From positions 1 through 5,383 of the forward strand of contig JADFLK010000179.1 in assembly GCA_022564455.1 (NCBI GenBank): 5,383 nucleotides of DNA, given 5' to 3'. The position numbers were made by a program, and so were the translations under genes. This stretch comes from Bacteroidota bacterium. GTDB taxonomy: Bacteria; Bacteroidota; Rhodothermia; Rhodothermales; Rubricoccaceae. Numbering within the stretch: position 1 is the first letter of the stretch; every line of letters starts with the position of its first letter. Shown in pieces: positions 1 to 5,383 of the stretch. Below the pieces are notes generated by a model. That model was not told the origin of the DNA. It did not search any database and saw only the letters and a program-made list of their open reading frames with translations.

Positions 1-1785
1 GTGTATAAGCCTTCCGCCTCGACTCGCAAACCTCTCGACCGCGACCGAATCGTCCCACCCACCGGTCGCCTCCGTTCGTATGCGGGCTGCGACCGGAGCC
101 CAGTCAGACCTGATATCGACCTGCCCGGCAATGCCGTGCGCGCCATCGTGGAAGACGCGTCGGGCTTTTTGTGGCTGAGCACGAGCCGGGGCCTGGCGCG
201 TTTCGATCCGGTAACCGAGACCTTTCGCGTGTTCGACAGCGAGCGAACTCCAGGGCTGCGCTCTTTGACGGACGCCGCCTTTAGCTCGCCGAGCGGCACC
301 CTGTTTTTCGGAGGAGCCGACGGGCTCATCGCGTTTGATCCATCGCAAATAAGCACATCCAACCCCTACCCGCCACAAGTAGCCCTCACCAGCGTCCGGA
401 TTCTGGGAGAGGAGGTCGTGTATGGTGAAGATGCTCCCCTCAAGGAAGCTGCACCTGTTGCCGATGCCATCTACCTCGACCACGATCACCTGGTGGTCAC
501 TTTCGAGTTTGCAGCGCTTCATTTCAGCGACCCAGATCAGAACCGGTACGCCGTTATGCTGGATGGATTCGAGGACGAATGGCGAGACCTGGGGCTGGAG
601 CGGCGAGCTGTCTACACGGGCATCGACCCCGGCCGGTATACGCTTCGTGTAAAGGCCGCCAGCGCCTATGGCGTCTGGAGCGAAGAACCGCTTGCGGTCA
701 GGATTTTCGTGGCACCGCCTTGGTGGCGCACCATCTGGGCCTACTTCCTGTACGCCCTGCTCTTCGTGGGCCTCGTTGTCGTAGCGAATCGGTTTCAGCG
801 CGAAAGGCTTCTCAAACAGGAACGCGTGCGTGCCGAGCGCCGTGAGGCCGAGTTGCGTGCGGAGATGGCAGAGGCCGAGGCCAGGGTGCTCAAGGTGGAG
901 AACGAACGGAAGGCAGCCGAGCTCGAACAGGCGCACGAACTGGAGAAGGCCTACACCGCGCTTGAGGAAAGCCATCAGCATCTCAAGACCACGCAAACCC
1001 AGCTCATCCAGGCAGAGAAGCTGGCGTCGCTGGGGCAGCTGACGGCCGGGATTGCCCATGAGATCAAGAACCCGCTCAACTTCGTCACCAACTTCGCCGA
1101 GTTGAGCGTGGACCTTGCCGATGAGCTCCACGAGGAGCTGAGCGCGGACCCATCGCGCCCAGTTGGCGAGGTGCTCCCCGAAGTGAGGGACTTGATTGAG
1201 GATCTAAAGGAGAACGCCCGGCGCATCCACGACCATGGGCAGCGCGCCGACAAGATCGTCCACGCCATGCTTCAGCACTCACGAGGTGGCACTGGCGAAC
1301 GCTCGGTCGTAAACATCAATGCATATGTAGAGGAGTACACCAACCTCGCTTTCCACGGGCAGCGTGCGCGAGACATTGAGTTCGACATCGAGATGAAGCT
1401 GGACTTTGACCCCGACGCGGGCGAGGTCGAACTCATCCCACAGGAAATTGGACGCGTACTCATCAATCTGTTAGGCAATGCGTTTTACGCTGTCCAGGAG
1501 GAGTCGAAGAAACGTGGGGAAGGCTTCCGGCCAACGGTTTCCGTGTCCACGAAGCGACGCGCGCACGCCGTCGAAATCCGTATTGCCGACAACGGCCCGG
1601 GCATTCCCGAGGACATCCGCCGAAAGATCTTCGAACCGTTTTTTACAACGAAGCCGTCCGGCGAAGGCACGGGGCTCGGCCTCTCACTGTCCTACGAGAT
1701 TGTTACGCAGGGGCACGGCGGCGCGATGAGCCTGGAAAGCTCCGAAGGCGAAGGAGCGACTTTTATCGTCGAGCTTCCGATTTAG
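1..1785 (+). CDS. Two-component sensor histidine kinase with beta-propeller/Y_Y_Y sensor region (5' partial)
   Basis: Membrane-bound sensor kinase that should autophosphorylate on His and pass the phosphate to a response regulator not seen here. Seen, numbering from base 1: propeller repeat residues about 41-75 (LPGNAV, LWLST, GLARFDP) and a last blade to about 118 ([14 protein letters not shown]); Y_Y_Y domain about 161-237 with Y183, Y205 and Y213; the PPWW motif, then one transmembrane helix about 245-262; charged coiled coil about 264-337; H-box with phospho-acceptor H353 ([11 protein letters not shown]); N-box N489/N493; G1 DNGPG 530-534; F-box FEPFFTT 544-550; G2 GTGLGL 556-561. No receiver or HTH domain follows, so it is a classical kinase rather than a hybrid. 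Family members normally carry a much longer periplasmic propeller, and the frame is open to base 1, so the GTG there is probably not the true start. Residues 25-31 (TGRLRSY) look like the tail of an earlier blade. The ligand is unknown. Confidence 0.93.
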   Translation: MYKPSASTRKPLDRDRIVPPTGRLRSYAGCDRSPVRPDIDLPGNAVRAIVEDASGFLWLSTSRGLARFDPVTETFRVFDSERTPGLRSLTDAAFSSPSGTLFFGGADGLIAFDPSQISTSNPYPPQVALTSVRILGEEVVYGEDAPLKEAAPVADAIYLDHDHLVVTFEFAALHFSDPDQNRYAVMLDGFEDEWRDLGLERRAVYTGIDPGRYTLRVKAASAYGVWSEEPLAVRIFVAPPWWRTIWAYFLYALLFVGLVVVANRFQRERLLKQERVRAERREAELRAEMAEAEARVLKVENERKAAELEQAHELEKAYTALEESHQHLKTTQTQLIQAEKLASLGQLTAGIAHEIKNPLNFVTNFAELSVDLADELHEELSADPSRPVGEVLPEVRDLIEDLKENARRIHDHGQRADKIVHAMLQHSRGGTGERSVVNINAYVEEYTNLAFHGQRARDIEFDIEMKLDFDPDAGEVELIPQEIGRVLINLLGNAFYAVQEESKKRGEGFRPTVSVSTKRRAHAVEIRIADNGPGIPEDIRRKIFEPFFTTKPSGEGTGLGLSLSYEIVTQGHGGAMSLESSEGEGATFIVELPI

Positions 1786-1841
1786 AATAGGCGATGGCCC
1801 CTTGGCCTCAACCTCCCGCTCCTAAAGTTTGAAAACTGGGC

Positions 1842-2685
1842 CTACGAGTGCTCTACCGACCCGTCCGTAATGGTGAACTGCGGTAACGTGCGCGCGGTGA
1901 TCTCCACGCTTGTAGCCTCGGGAAACGCAATTTCTGTAATCGGGCGCGCGCGAACAAAGTCGACGCAAACTGGCTCCTTAGATCCGGGCACGTTGGTCAG
2001 CAACTCGCCAGCACAGCCCGTAAATGGGGCGTCACCGTCGTAGTCTGTAGCCACGATAAGCTCTCCATTAATGCAGATTACGTATACCGACGTGGGCCCA
2101 CCTGAGCCGCGTCCGGCTACAGCAGCGCGCGACGAGCGGTTTCCGGCGCCATCCAGAGGAACTTCCGCCGAATGTTGAAGAAGCCCGCCCAAGTAGTACT
2201 CGACTATCATCAGCGAAACGTTCATTTCCGGCGCGAAGTCGAACAAAATGTCATGCTCCTCCGCGTTGACGGCTTCGTTCCAGACCGTAGCGAGCGCCGT
2301 CCGCCCACTGGATGTTTCGCCGAACACCTGCATCCCCAGCGGCCATTGTTCGGAATGCTGACGGGTAACGTGCGAACGTCCGCTACCTCAATCGGCATGT
2401 CCGACGTTACGCGCACGCCGTCGTTGCCCGACGAGCCAATGTTGCCCACCACGAGGCCGTCGTCTGACACATCGAGTTGGGCCTGGCCAATGGCTGCATA
2501 CGTGACGCCTTCAAACGTGACCTCCGTGGGCCGAAGGAGTCCATGACCGAGTCGCAGGATGCGAGAACAAAACCAGCACCCGCAATGAGAATCAAGGCCA
2601 GTGAAACACGGTGGAAAGTCCTAGTCTGTAAACGGAAGAACGTGAGGATGTCAAGGGTACGGCAAGGCGCTCGGCCGGTCAACAC
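1842..2685 (-). pseudogene. Lipoprotein of unknown function, interrupted by two -1 frameshifts
   Basis: Three minus-strand frames join into one plausible exported lipoprotein of about 280 residues. The first segment (2685 to about 2528) has a basic n-region, a hydrophobic core (SLALILIAGAGFV) and a lipobox LASC followed by DS, as expected for signal peptidase II processing. The middle segment (about 2527 to 2350) reads EVTFEGVTYAAIGQ, then VVGNIGSSGNDGVRV. The last segment (about 2350 to the TAG at 1842) reads EQWPLGMQVFGE and continues through VYVICINGELIVATD to EHS. Each join needs one extra base: near 2524-2530, where GP(T)EVTF would be restored, and near 2345-2356. Both shifts go the same way, which fits indel sequencing errors as well as true decay. 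The start is uncertain: only GTG 2685 or TTG 2682 is in frame, about 28 residues before the hydrophobic core. I do not recognise a functional family. It is convergent with the kinase and divergent from the cyclic-nucleotide-binding gene. Confidence 0.72.
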
Positions 2686-2815
2686 AGAAACTATGCCGTT
2701 GCAAGGGATTGCCTAGCATAGCGCTCATTCATGCACAATAAGGGTGTTGCACCGTACCTTGAAATGGTCCTGCCTGTCGGGAATTCTGGCCTTTCTGCCC
2801 TCAACCACCGTGTCT
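2686..2815. other. Intergenic gap between divergent genes, no convincing promoter
   Basis: This 130-bp gap separates the minus-strand lipoprotein from the plus-strand cyclic-nucleotide-binding gene, so promoters for both are expected here. I see only weak candidates: TTGCCT at 2709-2714 with ACAATA at 2735-2740, whose 20-base spacing is too long, and a 4-bp inverted pair GCAT/ATGC at 2716-2719 and 2731-2734. No CRP-like TGTGA-N6-TCACA operator is visible. Assigning this stretch as regulatory rests on gene orientation alone. Confidence 0.35.
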
Positions 2816-3394
2816 ATGCACAGCCTCTGGAGAAACGTGCTCGGAGGTACCGAGGGGGGAGAGAAGGATGTCCTCCGCAATATCCCGTTGTTCGACGACC
2901 TCAGCCGCCGTGACATCGCCGTTCTTCAACGCCTCCTTCATCGACGCGAATACGTTGCCGGCGAGTTGATTTTCACGCAGGGTGAGCCTGGTCTCGGCAT
3001 GTACATCATCGCGAAGGGCGTGGTGTCGATTCAGAGCGAGCCGTCGGGCCGGGAGCTGGTCGAGCTCAACGATGGCGATTTCTTCGGCGAGATCGCCTTG
3101 CTCAACGAAGTCATCCGTTCGGCCACCGCACGCGCCAAGTCGGATTGCATGCTGCTCAGCCTTTTTCAGCCCGATCTCCTGGGCCTGCTCGACCGCAATC
3201 CGCGCCTAGGCGTCAAGATTTTGCTCTCGTTGTCGCGCCTCGTCGGCATCCGCCTCGTGGAGGTGAGCGACGAGTTAGAGACCATGCGCAAAGACTATGA
3301 GCGCCTGAAAACAGGTTCTGCCATGCCCAGCCGAGAGATCGCCGCTACACCGGATCGCCCTATCTCTGATGACGACGCGGATCCCCTGGCTTAA
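2816..3394 (+). CDS. Stand-alone cyclic nucleotide-binding domain protein
   Basis: Predicted cytosolic 192-residue receptor of the CRP/PKA-regulatory-subunit cNMP-binding fold. Seen, counting from ATG 2816: entry helix PLFDDLSRRDI from residue 24; beta-roll with GMYIIAKGVVSI; phosphate-binding cassette FGEIALLNEVIRSATA, with E92 (ribose 2'-OH contact in the family) and R101 (cyclic phosphate contact) both present, so binding looks possible. After residue 107 there is a leucine-rich helical stretch and a charged helix (ELETMRKDYERLK), then an acidic tail. No helix-turn-helix or enzymatic domain is present, so any output must go through a partner. The start was chosen because MHSLW...VLRNIPLF matches the usual N-terminus of this protein type. 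A GTG at 2744 is in frame but would add a hydrophobic leader unlike a cytosolic protein. No clear Shine-Dalgarno precedes either start. It overlaps the transporter gene by 26 bp, indicating co-transcription. Confidence 0.88.
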   Translation: MHSLWRNVLGGTEGGEKDVLRNIPLFDDLSRRDIAVLQRLLHRREYVAGELIFTQGEPGLGMYIIAKGVVSIQSEPSGRELVELNDGDFFGEIALLNEVIRSATARAKSDCMLLSLFQPDLLGLLDRNPRLGVKILLSLSRLVGIRLVEVSDELETMRKDYERLKTGSAMPSREIAATPDRPISDDDADPLA

Positions 3395-4400
3395 AGCCGT
3401 GCTGTGGCTTGCGGTGCTTGTCGCCGTAGGGATGCTGCTGGTATACGGCCGCGACCTCGTGCTGCTCGTCCTCGTTGCAGCCATCATCGCCTATCTCCTG
3501 TTTCCGCTGGTCAACAACCTGGAGCGGCGCGGTATGGGTCGCACTCTTTCGGCGTCAGTCGTTTTCTTCGGCTTGTCGTTGATCCTGGGTGTGCTCGGCT
3601 GGTTGTTGATTCCCCTCCTTGCTAAACAAGTGGCTGAGTGGCAGGAGGGCCTGGGGAATGGGAGCCTGTACGCGCTACTGAACCAGTTGGAGGACGAAAT
3701 CGCCGCGTACCTCCCCTTTATTGAGCCCGGCACGCTGGGATTGTCTGAGTCAGTCCGAGAGGCCCTGGTGGTACAGAAGGGGCACCTTCTCGGATACGCC
3801 GGCGACGCCCTGTCCGTCATCGGCAATCTCATCGTGATCCCGTTCGTGCTCTTCTTCCTCCTGCGAGACGGATCGGGGATGATGAAGAAGCTGGTATCGC
3901 TCGTCCCAAACCGCTACTTCGAGTTCACGATGGGCGTCCTCTACAAAATCGATGAGCACCTGGGCGGCTACCTGCGAGGGCAGTCGCTCGTGGCGGTAGT
4001 CGTCGGGCTGGCAACGATACTCGGCCTCGGGCTCCTCGGCGTGGACTACTACCTGATGCTCGGGTTGTTTACAGGAGTGGCGAATTTCATCCCGTACGTT
4101 GGGTTCATCATCTCAGCCGGGTTGACGTTGGCCATTTCCATTCTCACTACAGGCGGGATGGCGCAGGTTCCCGGCATCGTGATTTTGTTTGCGGTCGTGC
4201 AAACACTCGAGAATGTGGTGTTCCAGCCCTGGATAACTGCCCGCAACGTGTCGCTACACCCCGTTACAGTTCTGCTAGCCATTCTGCTGGGCGGGCGCTT
4301 TGCCGGGGTGTTGGGGATGGCTCTCGCTGTACCCGCCATGGCCGTCGCGAAAGTGATTATCGTAGAGACGGCAGTCACGCTCCGGCGTTTCCGCCTCTAG
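3369..4400 (+). CDS. AI-2E (PerM/TqsA-like) family membrane transporter
   Basis: Polytopic inner-membrane protein of 343 residues, the usual length for the AI-2E family (PF01594). Characterised members include TqsA (autoinducer-2 export) and some Na+(Li+)/H+ antiporters, so the substrate cannot be given from sequence. Seen: hydrophobic segments about 10-27, 29-48, 61-85, 147-165, 207-235, 238-260 and further ones to about 330; a soluble loop about 86-145 between the third and fourth segments; family signatures FFLLRDG 162-168, PNRYFE following it, GYLRGQ 199-205, NFIPYVG 239-245, QTLENVVFQP 278-287, then LHPVTVLLAILLGG. ATG 3369 lies inside the end of the cyclic-nucleotide-binding gene in another frame, with no clear Shine-Dalgarno. 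It gives a normal family N-terminus, and translational coupling is likely. The metallohydrolase gene follows after 8 bp. The family assignment is firm; the function is open. Confidence 0.93.
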   Translation: MTTRIPWLKAVLWLAVLVAVGMLLVYGRDLVLLVLVAAIIAYLLFPLVNNLERRGMGRTLSASVVFFGLSLILGVLGWLLIPLLAKQVAEWQEGLGNGSLYALLNQLEDEIAAYLPFIEPGTLGLSESVREALVVQKGHLLGYAGDALSVIGNLIVIPFVLFFLLRDGSGMMKKLVSLVPNRYFEFTMGVLYKIDEHLGGYLRGQSLVAVVVGLATILGLGLLGVDYYLMLGLFTGVANFIPYVGFIISAGLTLAISILTTGGMAQVPGIVILFAVVQTLENVVFQPWITARNVSLHPVTVLLAILLGGRFAGVLGMALAVPAMAVAKVIIVETAVTLRRFRL

Positions 4401-4408
4401 GTACGCTC

Positions 4409-5269
4409 ATGCCCGACTTCCCCTCCGCAACAAATGCAAATCGGGAGCAGATGCACATCCGCTTCTGGGGAGTCCGTGGCTCCATCCCTACCCCGAAGGC
4501 CACGCACCTCGGTACAGGTGGAAACACGGCGTGCGTGGAAGTACGCCTCTCGGATGGCTCCGCCTGCATCCTGGATCTCGGAACCGGCGCCCTTGAACTT
4601 GGCCGAAAGCTCGTTGAGGACGCAGCGGGCGACCCGCTGGACCTCCATGTTTTCCTTTCGCACTTCCATTGGGATCATATCCAGGCCGTCCCTTTCTTCG
4701 CTCCACTCTTTGAGGAAGGAAACCGTGTCACGTTCTACGGTTCGGATACGGAGGGAGAGCCACTGGATTTGCTGACCGAGCAAATGCGCGTCCCGTTTTT
4801 CCCGCTTTCCTTCAGCGAACTCGCGGCGGAAACCAGCCAGATCATCCTTAGAGAAGGTGTGCCGGTTACGGTTGGCGGCCTCACCGTTACCCCCTTTCCT
4901 GTCCATCACACCCAATTTGTTTTCGGGTACAAGCTGGAAGCCGGTGGAGTCTCGGTGGTGTTCTGCACTGATTACGAGCACGGCAACGAGCGGCTCGATT
5001 TATTGTTGGCCGAGGTGGCTTCCGGCGCCGACCTACTCATCTGCGACGCGCAGTACACGCCGGAAGAGTACGCGCACTGCACAGGATGGGGCCACACCAC
5101 CTGGGAACGCGCCGCACAGTTGGCCGCCGAGTCAAAGGTGAAGCGCCTGGCTCTCTTTCACCACGACCCCGCCCACACCGATCAACAACTCTCCGAAATC
5201 CTACGTGCCGCCCAGAAAATATTCCCCAATACCATGCTCGCTACCGAAGGAGCAACCATCGTTTGTTAG
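4409..5269 (+). CDS. MBL-fold metallohydrolase, TaR3-like / COG1235 (PhnP, class II cyclic phosphodiesterase-like)
   Basis: Metallo-beta-lactamase-fold hydrolase of 286 residues, predicted cytosolic with a dinuclear metal site. Seen, from ATG 4409: FWGVRGSIPTP at the N-terminus; GTGGNT 35-40; ILDLGTG 54-60; metal motif HFHWDH with H85, H87, D89 and H90; H166/H167 in FPVHHT; bridging D188 in FCTDYEHG; CDAQYTPEEY from C212; GWGHTTWE with H229; FHHDP with H251/H252. This ordered set is what I remember for TaR3-like MBL proteins, related to PhnP and to cyclic-nucleotide phosphodiesterases. The actual substrate (cyclic nucleotide, cyclic phosphate or RNA end) is not settled. Start: ATG 4409 is 8 bp after the transporter stop and has a weak AGGT upstream. 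ATG 4451 (MHIRFWG, preceded by GGGAG at a short 3-base spacing) matches the usual family N-terminus and is a real alternative giving 272 residues. It is the last gene of the apparent operon. Confidence 0.9.
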   Translation: MPDFPSATNANREQMHIRFWGVRGSIPTPKATHLGTGGNTACVEVRLSDGSACILDLGTGALELGRKLVEDAAGDPLDLHVFLSHFHWDHIQAVPFFAPLFEEGNRVTFYGSDTEGEPLDLLTEQMRVPFFPLSFSELAAETSQIILREGVPVTVGGLTVTPFPVHHTQFVFGYKLEAGGVSVVFCTDYEHGNERLDLLLAEVASGADLLICDAQYTPEEYAHCTGWGHTTWERAAQLAAESKVKRLALFHHDPAHTDQQLSEILRAAQKIFPNTMLATEGATIVC

Positions 5270-5383
5270 AGGAGGCTGCTCAAAAAAAGGAGACGTAGCG
5301 ACAGACCATGCCCCTTTCTCGTGTGGTTCGGGCAGTTCAGCCCACGTTCCTGCTGGTCTGAATCCGCAGCCGTTGGCCGGGCC
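5270..5383. other. Unresolved right edge downstream of the metallohydrolase
   Basis: This 114-bp stretch contains an A7 tract (5282-5288) merging into AAGGAG (5287-5292), which resembles a ribosome binding site but lies 15 bases before the nearest ATG at 5308. That ATG opens only 17 codons before TGA at 5359. A frame change near 5350 would continue as AGLNPQPLAG to the window edge, so a frameshifted gene start is possible. On the minus strand one frame stays open through the stretch, and another ends at about 5336 (reading PGQRLRIQTSRNVG before its stop), with the T7 tract downstream. The end of a convergent gene is therefore equally possible. No stable terminator hairpin was found. Confidence 0.3.

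Noticed and set aside
1796..1807. GGCC-CCTT-GGCC as a terminator between the convergent kinase and lipoprotein genes
   Set aside because: The stem is only 4 bp, does not extend and has no following T-tract, so it is too weak to call.
2172..2546. Plus-strand open frame (124 codons) across the broken lipoprotein
   Set aside because: The opposite strand gives a lipobox and natural protein flow across three segments, whereas this frame shows no domain-like pattern.
2626..2654. TTGACA (minus strand, 2649-2654) with a 17-base spacer to TTACAG as a lipoprotein promoter
   Set aside because: The -10 match is poor, and transcription from it would start downstream of every in-frame start codon of the lipoprotein.
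2744..2815. GTG-initiated N-terminal extension of the cNMP-binding protein with a hydrophobic stretch (LSGILAFLP)
   Set aside because: It would give a cytosolic receptor a leader peptide. The Met at 2816 matches the usual N-terminus, and no ribosome binding site supports the GTG.
3491..3832. Minus-strand open frame (113 codons) opposite the transporter
   Set aside because: It is antisense to a confident AI-2E gene. Its Ser/Arg/Pro-rich translation is typical of a complementary-strand artefact.
4397..4981. Long minus-strand open frame (194 codons) opposite the metallohydrolase
   Set aside because: It lies wholly antisense to a gene with complete catalytic motifs, and its translation is charged and low in recognisable structure.
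1..5383. Length close to that of a small microvirus genome
   Set aside because: The content is ordinary chromosomal genes (kinase, transporter, hydrolase) with no phage proteins, so the length match is a coincidence.

Overview
The window is a moderately GC-rich, gene-dense bacterial segment with five recognisable gene units and a short unresolved right edge. The best taxonomic guess is a member of the Rhodothermia/Bacteroidota group. This rests on a two-component beta-propeller/Y_Y_Y sensor kinase, weak or absent Shine-Dalgarno sequences, and remembered homolog styles in the cyclic-nucleotide-binding and metallo-beta-lactamase genes. It is an inference, not a direct reading.

Layout, left to right. 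(1) 1-1785 (+) is the 3' part of a membrane sensor histidine kinase: the last propeller blades, a Y_Y_Y domain, one transmembrane helix, a coiled coil, an H-box and an HATPase domain. Its 5' part lies outside the window. (2) 1842-2685 (-) runs tail-to-tail with the kinase, 56 bp away. It is a secreted lipoprotein gene of unknown function that reads sensibly only if two single-base losses are restored, so it is either a pseudogene or carries sequencing errors. (3) 2686-2815 is the gap between divergent genes and has no convincing promoter. (4) 2816-5269 (+) is a tightly packed three-gene run that looks like one operon: a stand-alone cyclic-nucleotide-binding protein with no output domain, an AI-2E/PerM-family membrane transporter whose start overlaps the previous gene by 26 bp, and an MBL-fold metallohydrolase of the TaR3-like/COG1235 kind starting 8 bp after the transporter stop. 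(5) 5270-5383 holds an A7 tract and an AAGGAG motif but no gene that can be called with confidence.

The most interesting point is the three-gene run. A cyclic-nucleotide receptor that keeps its key Glu and Arg but lacks a DNA-binding or catalytic output sits with a transporter and a metal-dependent hydrolase from the superfamily that includes cyclic phosphodiesterases. A receptor/transporter/hydrolase signalling cassette is a reasonable hypothesis, but the sequence alone does not prove it. No RNA genes, CRISPR arrays, insertion sequences or phage genes were seen.
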